DNA of 64,000 nt. Source: Symsagittifera roscoffensis. Its lineage: Eukaryota; Xenacoelomorpha; Acoela; Convolutidae. Made by a program: the position numbers and the translations under genes. The notes under the pieces are model-generated. The model did no database searches, was not told where the DNA came from, and worked only from the letters and a program-made list of their open reading frames with translations. Positions within the stretch are counted from its first letter, which is position 1; each line of letters opens with the position of its first letter. Location: the NCBI RefSeq assembly GCF_963678635.1, contig NC_087071.1:41988153-42052152 (forward strand). Reading direction: 5' to 3'. Below are positions 35,044-45,450 of the stretch, in pieces.

Positions 35044-35372
35044 GATATGCAAATCGACACATTGATTATGATGGAATACTAATGAAATTGGTTTCTAATC
35101 TTACTCTTAATTACCTTGGTTTATTGAAAATTGAGTCAAAAACTGGGTAAATGAATATTCAAAATTGAGATCAACGTTTTTGAATTTTTCTTCAAAGATT
35201 ATCTGACAAAAACCATAGAGTGTGCAATATTTAAAACGTGTCTGACCTTTCTCTATTTAAAGGTGATAAATTCACTACCTATGTTTTCACATATGTTTTA
35301 GTCTTTTTTTGCCATCGTAGATTTGAAACAAAAACAGCTTTTGTTTTTTTTATTATTTTTCAAATCACTCAA

Positions 35373-35377
35373 ACGCC
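35373..35377 (+). repeat. Target-site duplication, left (ACGCC)
   Basis: ACGCC directly precedes the left terminal inverted repeat and recurs immediately after the right one at 52,220-52,224. The sixth base differs between the two sides (A against C). Polintons typically make 6-bp duplications, so one base may have mutated. Confidence 0.8.
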
Positions 35378-35951
35378 AGTAGTAGATGTTGGAGCTAAAG
35401 TGGGGGTGGGGATGCGTGGCTGACCCCATGTAATAAGATAAGTTATAGAGTTTGGGTCAGCCTCGATATGTTTTCAGATTGGGTATAGAATCAACAATGT
35501 ATTAGGATAGGGAATACCGATGGTAAGGTTTTATGGTTTGTGTGATGGTAAGATAATGGTAAGAAAACGAAAATTTTTGGCTTTTGTGTGGAAATGACTA
35601 GTTTTTTGCAAAATTTTTGGCGCGCGTTATCTAATTGTTAATTATCACTAATTAATTACTTTTAGATTGTGGAATGAAGTTCTTTTAATTAGTTATTTGG
35701 TGCATGGTAAGTCAATGGTAAGAGTTTTAGAGAAAAAATTAAGATTTTTTTCAAAATTTTTTCGAAAAAAAAACTTCAAAACGCGATAAGATTTGCTTTA
35801 ATTTGACCTATAAACTAATTTATTAGATAATCTTATATTTTGAAAAAACTTCATGAAAGAATGCTGAAACCTACTCAAATTTCGAAAAAAGTCAAGTTTT
35901 TGAGAAAAAAAACTAAATTACAAAGAAAGTATACAAATCACTGCATCGTAT
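35378..35951 (+). repeat. Polinton left terminal inverted repeat
   Basis: About 574 bp matching the complement of 51,649-52,219. It includes GATGTTGGAGCTAAAGTGGG near the tip, GCGTGGCTGACC, GGCGCGCGTTATC-type sequence, and ATCACTGCATCGTAT at the inner edge. Identity is roughly 80-85% by eye. The repeat contains five copies of ATGGTAAG (35,520; 35,545; 35,556; 35,704; 35,715). Confidence 0.95.
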
Positions 35952-36060
35952 TAGAAACTCACCGCATCTTTATAAAAAAAACATCAACAAAATACTGCAT
36001 CGTGCAAAAATATAATACATTGCATCACTTGTTATAAGCTTATTACATTGCATCAGTTTT
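35937..36060 (+). repeat. TGCATC iterons just inside the left terminal repeat
   Basis: Five CACTGCATC-like words occur within about 120 bp: CACTGCATCG, CACCGCATCT, TACTGCATCG, CATTGCATCA and CATTGCATCA, spaced roughly 20-35 bp. The first belongs to the terminal repeat; the others lie between it and the end of the polymerase gene. Only one such word is present at the right end. Confidence 0.7.
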
Positions 36061-39000
36061 TATAAGTTCAATGGTTTTGTATGAATTCCATCATCTTGAA
36101 CATGTCTTTTTGGATAAAAATTGCTTAGTCCTTTCTTTGTCTGTTCATATGTGGCCACCATATGATTTATAGTTCTGAATTCTCTGTTAGTAGATGAAAA
36201 ATTAATTGCTTCAACAAGCACTCTCCTGTATTTTGACATGGAGCCGTCTCCAGAATCTTCTAGAACTCGTTTATTTAATCCTTTACTGCTAAATTTGAAC
36301 TTATCGGACTTGTGGTCATAGCAGCAATTTGTCTTGCTACATAAACATAGCTTTTCTGTGCACCTAAAATATTCTTTAAACAGTCTCGGCTTCCGTTTAT
36401 CATACTTTTTGTGTATACTGCAACACGTTCGAGGGAGGAAATTAGATTTGCATCCGCTTTGAAAGAGTCTCTACAATCATTTTCCCTCATTTTTTCCCAA
36501 GCATCTCTCTTATCTGGTTGGATACAGTCATATAAAATTTCTTCAGCTAGTGCCAAGTAAAGTGAGTCTTTATCCATCTCCAACTCTTCAAACTTATTTA
36601 CATCTCAGAACTTGTCAAAGAAGTTATTGTAGAGTTCCAACATTCTGAGTTTAGCATACTGCAGTATGAAAAATCCAACGATGATGGGTTCTCTATATTG
36701 ATTGGTTGATTTCAGGAGTTCAACCTCATATAAGTTTTTTTCAACTGTATTCAATCTTTTGAACAATAGCTCATTAATTGCGTTATGAGTTTTTTTCATC
36801 GTTCAGATATTTTGTGATTGTATGTCTCGATCTATCCAAGATCTGATATCCATACGAGGAATTACCCAAAAGTTTCATTGTTTCTGCTACAACTTCAAAT
36901 AGAGGGTTTTCATCTCCTCTTCTTCTCGCATCAACCACTGATTGAACGAAATTGATGAAACATTCCCGTGGAGTATACTGAACAAAATGGTAAATTTTGA
37001 TACATTGCAAGCCAAGTTCCAAATAAAAGTTGAACAGAGGAGATATAACCGTTCCACTTTCTAGCTTGAAACTAGAAATCAGCATTCACTGAGGATGTTT
37101 TAACATTTCGTTCTCGATTGCATAGTTTTTCATGTAGTCTCCAATATCATTTCTTCCAAGTTCAGTGTTTCGAAAATTGGAGGAAAATTGGCAAATTTTG
37201 CTTTTAGCTCATCTGGAACAACTAAATTGCACTGAACATAGCCAAAAGGAGATTCTTTTTTGGTTTTTGCTAGAAGGGAGTCTGTAGGAAGAGGTCTTTT
37301 ATAGGGAAAGTGGGTTCTGACGTGATTTTAATCTTGTCATCGGTTTTGAAATTTTCCCACCAGTCACACTCCCACATTTCTTCCACTTTGTATACTTTCT
37401 CTTTATTGAATTCTCGTCGCATATCATCCATCTCTCTCGTCTTGTTTCCTCGCTCTATATCTTGTTCTGTTAAGGAGGTACGGGCTTCATGACAGGAACA
37501 GAAGTGGTAGTAGCATCACATTGCTTCGAACAATGTTTTACAGTGATCTTAATATCCGTCCACATTAAAACAGTCAATTTTCTTCTGTTTGCCAGATGTG
37601 AGAATGCTCTCAATTTTACATTTTGGTCTTGTTTTCTGATAAAGAGACATGACCATTTTCTCAAAGTTGCAAGTTCAATTGTGTCTAGCTTTAAACTTCT
37701 GCATATCGGTGTCAAACTCCCAACTCGTTTACAGTCCTCTTGGCATATCTTGACACATTGAGAAAGGGTAAAGCTGGCTTGCATCAACTCCAACGATTGA
37801 TTTAAAAACATTTGATGAATTTCTGATGTGTGTTTCATCAACTACAGCTTTTCGAGTAAAAACAATGGAAGGTCCACCAGTCATGTCCTCTCTAATTTTT
37901 TCACCCAATTCTTTCTCACTTTCCCAAATTGGATAAAACATGTAATTTGTAGATTTGTGTAGACATTTGTTCTCTAGATTTGGAAGTGTGCATCCAAGTT
38001 TCAACATATCTATCCACTTGTTATGATGATACTGAATCATGTTTTGCATTGCCTCCAGGGTTGGAACTACATCATTGTTGTTGTACCACTTCAAAAAGTC
38101 TTTGAACACTGTCATTCCGTTTTTCTTCCATGTCTCTTGTAAGTAATTGTAATTATCCATGCCAGATGGCGGAATAGTTTTGATTTGAAGCTTTTTCAAT
38201 GCCTGTTGTTCGTCAAGCCCACTATTTCTAAGCTTCTCATTGTCAATGAAATATTTGTCTAGAGAATTATTGTTTCTAAGTTTACTGAAAAAGGCTTCAT
38301 ACGGTGGCAATTCAGGAAAGTCAAGTTTGTCTGGGTTATCAAAAATTTCATAGGGAAAAAATTTTTTGGTTTCGCTAGCTTTATAGGCTTTGAGAAAGGA
38401 GTCCAGAGTACTTGCTCTACCCAGAAACTTCATTATGCCGAGAAATTGTACATCTCCAAATTTAAAAGATATAAGTTCTTTATCGCGAATTAAATAAGGG
38501 ATTAAGTATGACTTGATCAAATTCAAATCATATCTACCGCTGTTAAATCGAAAAACAGGTAAAGTTTTTACATATCTCTCCAGATGTTGTTTCAAATCGA
38601 TGAGTTGACTTTTCTGAATTCGCAAGAATTGTGTTGTCATATATGCTTCTCTGAATCTTCAATACATTCGTCTTCGTACTCAAATTTATTACTTGAATAG
38701 TTTGTACCACGTTTGTTCAGCTGATCAAAGATCTTTTTCATTCTTTCAATTACAGCTACTTCAATATGCTGAAATGTTTTTCTCATTTTTAGCTTACTTT
38801 GTTCAGTCAACAGCTCGAGGTTGGATACAAAATCAATTATCAAGATCTGTGGATCCTTGTTGTACAAACAGATGGGTTCATCGATCAGATTTGATGATAT
38901 AGAGACTGAAATTGGTACATGTTTTCCGATCCAAGTAGTAGTTTGCGTTTCTTTTAGTTCCTCTCTAGGAACACAAATCGACTCAAAATTGAAAATCGCT

Positions 39001-40378
39001 AGATTATTGAAAAGCATGTTGTCTTCAGAAACTGGAAGATTGAACCTTTCTAGCTTTTCAAACAAGTTTTCTCGAAGCTCATACATGTTCTTTGGGTAAA
39101 TATTTTTTACTCGGTCCTTGCATCTCAGACGATGTTTGTTAAAATTGTCGGATTTATAAAAGAAAGTATCACAGCTAGGACATCGAAAGCATTTAAATAA
39201 ACTATCTATATCATTTGTATGAATATTATGGTTGTTAAATCTCAGTAAATTGACTGTTGTATCAAATTTTCCAATACTTCGTCGAGCTAGCTCTCCTACA
39301 TATTCTCCTTCTTGTATATCGGAATCGTATGTAAAGACGTTTCTTTGAACATTTTCACCGACAACAGGTACGTCTTTTACTGAAACTCCATGAAAACGTT
39401 TAGGATCATAACCAGACTTTGATACAAATTCTCTAAAGTATCTAGAAGTGTGAGAGTCTAGATCATTATGTCCGTTCAAGTACATGGCCAGTGCACGGAA
39501 AAGAAACAATTGATCTTTGTAGGGTTCCTTGTCTTTGTTAGATAAAAGACAATTCACTTGCGTATGTCGTAGTAAAGGTTCGGGTAAGCCAGAGTCGGGA
39601 CATACCATGGGGATGTTTCTCAGCAAAGCAGCAAAAAGTGTAACGTTAGTAATCAACTTGAATCTCCATTTTGTGTTCTGGAATTCTTGGGTACATTGCT
39701 CCACAGTATCAAAATTTTCTACTTTTCCTTGGAATGTTCTCAAGTCTGCTTTAGTACTGAGCAAATGTGATTTTTCAAGTAAAGTATTGTTTTCATGGGC
39801 GTAGAAATATCGATTTTTACCAGTCTCAATTTTTCAAAGACCAAACCCCAGTGCAACGTTGATTTTAGCGGCAGACTCGAGCTTGTTGAAGTTTCTTCAA
39901 GTTTCTCGTTGGTTATTTCAGTATCTAATTTGGACATTTTGAAGTTAAATACCTTATGTTTCCCATTTTCCATCTCCGTATCCACCTGAAAAAAATGACA
40001 GGCACTCAATTCCTCCTTTAGTTTTTCACCATCTTCCCCTTCTTCCTCCACAATCTTGTTCAAGTCCGCTACAGTATCACTGTGTTTCCGTTGTTTTGCT
40101 CCATGTTCCTTTCTCCGATGTTGTTGGAGAGAATAGTAACTTGGGAACTCTTGTTCGCAAGAAGGACAAACTGTCGACTGCTTCGAACTTCGCTCAGCAT
40201 GCTTCTTCGCAACATGATAATCCATCTCTTGCTTCTTCTTGCACATAAAGTTACAATTAGGACACTTATGTTCATCCTTGTGTTGACATCTCCTCTGATG
40301 TCTCGCAGCATCAGATGTCCTGTAATCATCACCGCATTTCTCGCACTTTATTTTCTCATTTTTGTTAAGGGCAGGCAT
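36060..40378 (-). pseudogene. pPolB: Polinton protein-primed DNA polymerase B with C2H2 N-terminus, broken
   Basis: About 1,440 codons in pieces. 40,378-39,740 starts MPALNKNEKIKCEKCGDDYR and holds three C2H2-like zinc fingers. 39,764-38,637 carries the LFRALA element, a CPSCDTFFYKSDNFNKHRLRC finger and the Exo I region (IFNFESICVP; the usual first Asp is Asn). 38,640-37,729 has Exo II (FNSGRYDLNL) and polymerase motif A (GVDASQLYPFS). 37,085-36,783 has an intact motif B (KLLGNSSYGYQ). 36,583-36,275 begins with motif C (MDKDSLYLA; the usual DTD is DKD). The C-terminus ends at a TAA at 36,060. Frame changes or stops occur near 39,760, 38,640, 37,730, 37,650, 37,090, 36,790, 36,605 and 36,410. 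The enzyme would replicate the element by protein priming from the terminal repeats. Confidence 0.95.
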
Positions 40379-40564
40379 TATCTGAAAAAAATTTTGGACT
40401 TTACAATTGTTCCAAAAATAAACATTTAAACTACCAATTGAATGAAATTACTTACTTTTTTCTTTTCGCGAAGTTACGAACTGTAAAATTTGAAGTAAAA
40501 TTCATTGACTGTTTCTGATTGGTAAACGAAATGAATGTTTTAACCCAACAAAGTGAGCGTATTC

Positions 40565-40752
40565 AAACTAACACTGACGTCATCGCCTACGCAATTACCT
40601 TTTATGGTAATGACATCATTCTTTAAATAGAAGTAACGTCACTACCTACGCATTTTACCTTTTATGGTAATGATGTCATTCCATAAATAGAAGTGACGTT
40701 ACCACCCACGCAATTTTCCTTTTACGGTAATGAAGTCATCGCCTACGTCCTT
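40565..40752. promoter_or_regulatory. Divergent Polinton promoter: 59/60-bp repeats with CRE and CArG boxes
   Basis: Between the polymerase gene (start 40,378, minus) and the membrane-protein gene (start 40,852, plus). A 59-60-bp unit is repeated three times with a partial fourth. Each unit has CCTACGCA (or CCCACGCA), then a CC(A/T)6GG CArG box: CCTTTTATGG at 40,598 and 40,658, and CCTTTTACGG (one mismatch) at 40,718. A perfect CRE palindrome TGACGTCA lies at 40,575-40,582, and related half sites (TAACGTCA, TGACGTTA, TGACATCA, TGATGTCA) precede or follow each CArG. TAAATAG words may act as TATA boxes. Function is inferred from motifs and position. Confidence 0.6.
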
Positions 40753-40851
40753 CCTTCGAAGTTTCTAGAATTTTCCAGATCAATTTTCAACCAATCAGAA
40801 CTAAGCAGTTTTTAGACTCAACTTTGGATCCGAAATATTCATTTTTGAAGA

Positions 40852-41565
40852 ATGTCAATTAAAAAACATTTGAACTTCCTCGAATCACTCTACAAGAAAA
40901 AGATAATTTTCTGTGTGATTTCCGTATTGATGAAATAGATGTAGATTCTTACTTCTTTCACATTTTTTTGGACGTCTATATTGTCCAAAATAGAGTTCAC
41001 CGACTAAGTAAAGGTATCTTAAGGAAAAATTACTCAATCAAAGAGTTTATTTTGATCCACATATTGCGTATCAAAGCTATAAACTTACTCCTGAGATACG
41101 CTTGACTATAAAAGAAGTTTTATTTATTTTAGAAAATTTGAAGTTATAAAAAAGTCGTACGATATTATTTCAAAGACTCATTTTATTCCCTATCCAACTC
41201 CAAAATCTATCAAAACTCCACAGCAAAATTCTTTATTCCACCATTATTTAAATATTTTTCAAAGTTCAAAGTCTTGCATGATCAGGTTTGGAATAAGGAA
41301 TCAGATTTCCATCCTCTCAAATCTACATCAAAAACAAAGAACATTGACTATCTGCTCAAAATTCAGCAGTTCCTCATCGATTATATTTTTTAAAAAATTT
41401 TATTTGATGAGAAGACTTGCAGAGATGCTACTTTTATTAATTTTTCTTCTTTTGTTACTTATATCGGCAATATTTCTTATTGTTACAGCAAACAACTTTT
41501 GGTCATTTATTTTTGCGATTGTTTTTGTGTATATTTTTACTCATTCGGAGAATTTGAGTCCCTAA
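40852..41565 (+). pseudogene. Polinton putative membrane protein, broken
   Basis: ATG at 40,852 opens MSIKKHLNFLESLYKKK. After an early frame break, reading continues as FRIDEIDVDSYFFHIFLDVY and, further on, YDIISKTHFIPYPTPKSIK. It ends in a 95-codon open stretch (41,278-41,565) with two hydrophobic segments (around LLLLIFLLLLLISAIFLIV and FWSFIFAIVFVYIF). Total length would be about 235 residues with a C-terminal membrane anchor. Family not recognised. It is the first plus-strand gene after the divergent promoter. At least two frame breaks or stops. Confidence 0.5.
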
Positions 41566-41569
41566 AAGA

Positions 41570-41765
41570 TAACTTTTTGTCTGATTGGATACGACAACTT
41601 GAACAAAAATGAACATTTTTGTGATTGGAAACGACAATGTGTAAAATGGAGCTTTGTTTCCGATTGGAAACGACTTTTCTACAAGAAATCCATACAAGGA
41701 AACCGAAATCTGATTGGACACGACTACAACCCAAATAAGGAAAATACATTCTGATTGGTTAATTC
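41570..41765. promoter_or_regulatory. Repeated inverted CCAAT boxes with a CArG box
   Basis: The word (T/C)GATTGGA(T/A/C)ACGAC occurs four times (about 41,582, 41,621, 41,662, 41,711) and a fifth GATTGG at about 41,752. Each contains ATTGG, the inverted CCAAT box. An exact CArG box CCAAATAAGG lies at 41,731-41,740 and a near match CCATACAAGG at about 41,690. The cluster precedes the next plus-strand gene by about 300 bp. It resembles a multi-site promoter. Confidence 0.5.
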
Positions 41766-42061
41766 CTCACATTCCAGTTGAAGGTACCCCTCTCTCTTAA
41801 CTAAAACCAATTTTTTTTTTCAACTTAACTACCGTCAACTACCTGCTTTCTCAGCTCTAAATACTTTAATTTCAACTTAACCACCGTCAACTACCTCCCT
41901 CTAAACTGTAAATCTTGTTTTTACTCTGTATCGTTAACTCAACTTTTTGCTCAAACGATCTTCTCAGTACGAAACATCAACTTTACGTTCACGGTAGAAT
42001 TTTCGGCTGATATAGTACAAATCCAAGTGCGAGAAAAAATTTGTGGAGTTTTTTGGCAAGA

Positions 42062-42452
42062 ATGGACATCCCAATTCAATTCTGCCACATGGTGGAGGTG
42101 ATGCGCAGGGATTTCAACGAAGATCATATAACGCATGTAACCCTAAAGAGAACCAAATTCGAGAAATGCAAATGATGGAGGAAGTGGCCGAGCATGTGGG
42201 AATGAACTACCGGAAACTCGTAATTCTAGATATGTGGCTCATCCATTCGACGATTTCCTGTTTCCTTGGGAATAGGGATCTGTGGACAACCCAATTACCA
42301 TCAAAGAGGTTGAAGGGTTCTCTGAGCCAGGAACTACAGTCAGCGAACCACAAAGACAACTACCAGTGATATGGGTAAGACCAGCTTCGCGCTCCATTGA
42401 GAACTTGCAAAATTTTGAGAACTCAGCTGCTCGACAGCTCTTTGGTTTGTAA
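42062..42452 (+). pseudogene. Polinton conserved-looking small protein, broken
   Basis: ATG at 42,062 reads MDIPIQFCHMVEVMRRDFNE and continues to a TGA about 40 codons later. After a shift, an adjacent frame reads RYVAHPFDDFLFPW, meets one in-frame stop, then VDNPITIKEVEGFSEPGTTV and ends NFENSAARQLFGL at TAA (42,450-42,452). This gives about 130 residues if unbroken. AATAAA follows directly (42,451). I do not recognise the family. The unusual coherence of the second half (no stops for 55 codons, acidic and Pro-rich) supports a former gene. Confidence 0.5.
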
Positions 42453-42459
42453 ATAAATT

Positions 42460-43940
42460 GGTTTTTTTCTTGCGTTTTGTAATTTTATTTCTTTGCATCT
42501 AGTAATTTTATTTTAAAGAGATAGAAACAAAGAGATGAATGATCATAGAAAAGTTTGTTAAAAAATTCCAGACGTGGAGTTTTTTTTTAAATTTGTTGAA
42601 AAACTTTGTTAAAATTGAAACTAACTACCCAACTGGTAAATAATTTTACAGAATTTTGTACAGAAAGATGGCAAAAAAATTAAACTAATTTGTGCAAACT
42701 TGTTAAAAACTTAGTTTTTGTACCATGCAAAACCTTTTATAATATTTCTGGCACATTTGTTAAAAAAATCAATAATCTTGCAAATTAAAATAATTTTCAT
42801 TAATTTTTTTTGCATTTTGAAAAAACTGTAACATTATTTTCTTGCACTGTTGTGAATCAAAGTTTATAAATTTCTTTGTTCTAATTTTGATCATCAAAAA
42901 AAAAATTTGCATGTATGTTGATTAAAAACATCAGAAAAAGAATGTATTAAGATAGGGAATAGCGCTCAAAGTCATCGATAATGAAAAATTTTCAGCAGGT
43001 AATTATCAAGTTTTTTTACAAAAAATTTTTGCGTTTTTCGCATATGCATAAGAAAAATGAGATTAGATTTTTTGCATTTGTTTTCAAAAACCACGAAAAA
43101 ATTTGCGTTTTACACAAAAGTTTTTTGAAAATTTTTTCACACTTGTTAAAAAAAAACCCTAAACAATTTTTGAATCTTGTAAAAAAGTTTAATTAAAATT
43201 TTGCACACGTGTTGAAAATTACAATTTCATTCGTTGAAAAAACTTTTGATTTTAAATAAAAACAATTTTGACAAATTTTTCGAAAACAAATGTTCAGTTA
43301 TTAATAGAAAACTTGAAACGCTCACTATTTTCAGTACCATAAACATCATAAAAACAATCGACAATTTTCAACAAATCAGTCTCACATTTTGAGTTTTGAA
43401 CTTTTCAAAATCCTTTCCCAAAAAGCTGATCCAAAATTCTGAGTGGACGCAAGCTTCTGAGCAGAACTGAGATAATGTCTTTTAGTTTTTTTCGCAGCAG
43501 ACATTTCTTTGCAACATTGGGTAATTTTCCCGGTATTCTACATTTCAAGTTATGTTCGACTGCACGATTCAATTGATTGAAACTTCACCTCTTGATAAAA
43601 TAATATTGGAAAAAAATCTGTATATGTATAAAATATATATACAGTCAACAATTTGGTAGGTGAAATGATATTTATCAATCTTTGCAAAATTTGATCGAGC
43701 GATGATCCAATTAATAAAAAAAGAAATTTGCAATTTTCCATAGGGCAGAAAAATGAATGGTTAGATACACAGTAGTCTTGGGTGACAATAAATTTTTCAT
43801 AAAGTTTTCTTAGACACAGATAAAAAAAAAGATTTTGCAATGTAGTCCGAATAAAAAGTGGGATATGCTTGACACATAGCAGATGCCATCACACATTACT
43901 TGTTGAAAATGAATTTTATCTGCCTTGAAATCCTTATTTT
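42460..43940. other. Polinton gene-poor interval with (T)TTGTTAAAAA motifs
   Basis: No gene recognised in 1.5 kb. Between 42,550 and 43,240 the word TTGTTAAAAA or TTGTTGAAAA recurs at least eight times at irregular spacing. At 42,941-42,961 there is a 21-bp near-copy (20 of 21) of the left terminal repeat (35,496-35,516). Minus-strand frames here (for example 43,840-43,550) have no motif. Confidence 0.45.
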
Positions 43941-43944
43941 GTAG

Positions 43945-44040
43945 TTCCATCACCTACGCAATGTCCATATTTGGATCATCACCTACTCATTATTCCATAT
44001 AAGGTAATAATACCTTATTTGGAAGGTACAGTGAGTCATC
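43945..44040. promoter_or_regulatory. Triple CArG plus AP-1 promoter module
   Basis: Within 90 bp are three exact CC(A/T)6GG boxes: CCATATTTGG (43,965), CCATATAAGG (43,995) and CCTTATTTGG (44,013), followed by an exact AP-1 site TGAGTCA (44,032-44,038). CCTACGCA (43,953) and CCTACTCA (43,982) precede the boxes, matching the module at 40.57-40.75 kb. A TATA-like TAATTATAAAG follows at 44,053, just ahead of the ATG at 44,067. Confidence 0.6.
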
Positions 44041-44066
44041 TACATTTTTGTCTAATTATAAAGATC

Positions 44067-44541
44067 ATGAATTTTTCTTGGTCCCAAAAACCCTACAACG
44101 GAAAAATTTACTTTGAACCTTGCTTCCAATTGCTAAAGAAAAAAAAATCGAGACAAATCGAAAAAACCCAGCAATTTTATCTTGGTGAAAAAGAAGGGGA
44201 AAAGATATCAGCAATACGGAATACTGTTATTCACGATGCTGAAAACCTTGGACTCGTTCCTGTATTGGAACCCTATTCTGACAAAGACTCAACCATGGAG
44301 CAGGAACTTGCGAACTTTCATGCGGTGTATGACGCAGCAACATACAAGAAGAGAAGGGTGTGTGTCACAATGAAGAAGTACAGTGTGAAAGCCATCCTAC
44401 CTTCAGTTTCGACTCTTCACTGCAAAGGAGAACGAAGTCTTGAAGCAAGTTGCCTATGTCAACTATAATTTGAACGAATTTGAAGAACTCACCCAAGTCT
44501 TGGGAGTTTTTATGTTTGTTAAGAACTGTAATGTTGATTAA
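44067..44541 (+). pseudogene. Polinton uncharacterised protein, one frameshift
   Basis: ATG at 44,067 starts MNFSWSQKPYNGKIYFEP. The frame stays open through KEGEKISAIRNTVIHDAENL and MKKYSVKAILP. A one-base shift near 44,400 then moves the reading into RLFTAKENEVLKQVAYVNYN and on to GVFMFVKNCNVD with TAA at 44,539. Unbroken length would be about 157 residues. It is Lys/Glu-rich at the N-terminus. Family not recognised. It lies immediately downstream of the triple CArG module and is among the least damaged Polinton genes. Confidence 0.55.
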
Positions 44542-44817
44542 TTTTGTTGAGTGATGTTATTATACTAATATAATTTAAAAATTCATCTTCTTGAATCATT
44601 TTTTAAAATTTCTTTGAGCTGAGCGGTATGAGTTGGAACATTGGATTTTCCAGAAATCTTGTTTTAAAGCTTCAAAATAAATGGGGATTTTTTCATATCG
44701 TCTTACAAGAAATGTCCTAGAATTTTTCACTAACAGTTTTCGAATCTCAAAATTTACCAAAATTGCAATATTTGGATACAGAATCAAAAATTTTTCAATT
44801 TGAGTGGATTTTGCATC

Positions 44818-45381
44818 ATGGAAGACGAAGATATTAAATCGTTCAGATATTTAAAAAAATAGATCTTGTAGAGTATCGTAGAAAAGGAAACACTTGGAAA
44901 AACAATCAGAAATTTCAGTTGTAAAGAGAAGAGTATGCAAAACTGGTTGATTTTAGCCCCTCGGTTTTGTCTTATGTAGAAACATTCAAAAAAAATTTGT
45001 ATCGTTAAAGAAGAATGCACTGTAGAAAACGAACGTTCAGAAACTGAATGAAATTCTCAGAAATTTTATTTGATTAAGTATGACTTTTCAATAAATACAA
45101 AAAGAAAAATTAATTTTTTTGTAACTGTATTGTTTGGACCCAAACATAAATTTGAAAGAAATGGACCAATATTTCCTTTTGGGGGTCTGATTGGATACGG
45201 AAGTTTTTGTATGGATTACTTTCTTGCAAAATCAAAAATTTTCAGAATTCATGCAATTTTATATGATGCAGCTGGATTTGTGAAGTATACTACATATAAG
45301 GGACCTGGTTATTGTTGTGTTTTACCTAGATTTCCAAGTTCTTGTTTTCTTGGTCCCGTGACTAAATTGTTCTTCTGTTGA
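44818..45381 (+). pseudogene. Polinton uncharacterised protein with Gly/aromatic-rich C-terminus
   Basis: A start at 44,818 (MEDEDIKSFRYLKK) is followed by a broken stretch and then a 104-codon open part (45,070-45,381) with GPIFPFGGLIGYGSFCMDYF, KSKIFRIHAILYDAAGFV and a Cys/Pro/Gly-rich end (GPGYCCVLPRFPSSCFLGPV). The last part is well preserved. I do not recognise the fold. Strand and order fit the late plus-strand genes. At least three frame breaks separate start and C-terminus. Confidence 0.45.
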
Positions 45382-45450
45382 AATGTTTAAATTTTTGCTT
45401 CATCAGTATATGCATTGTTCGATTGTTAGTCATCCTAACTTAAAGTTTCA

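Larger units (their letters stand above)
32845..35377 (+). repeat. Diverged tandem unit B, target of the Polinton
   Basis: Second unit, longer than A because of insertions, including a GC-richer block at about 34,747-35,043 that is absent from A. A frame at 33,328-33,537 follows a TTTTGTTTTCAG acceptor but has no known motif. The unit is interrupted at 35,377 by the Polinton and its continuation resumes at 52,220: sequence on both sides of the Polinton lines up with the uninterrupted junction in unit A around 32,740-32,760. Confidence 0.75.
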
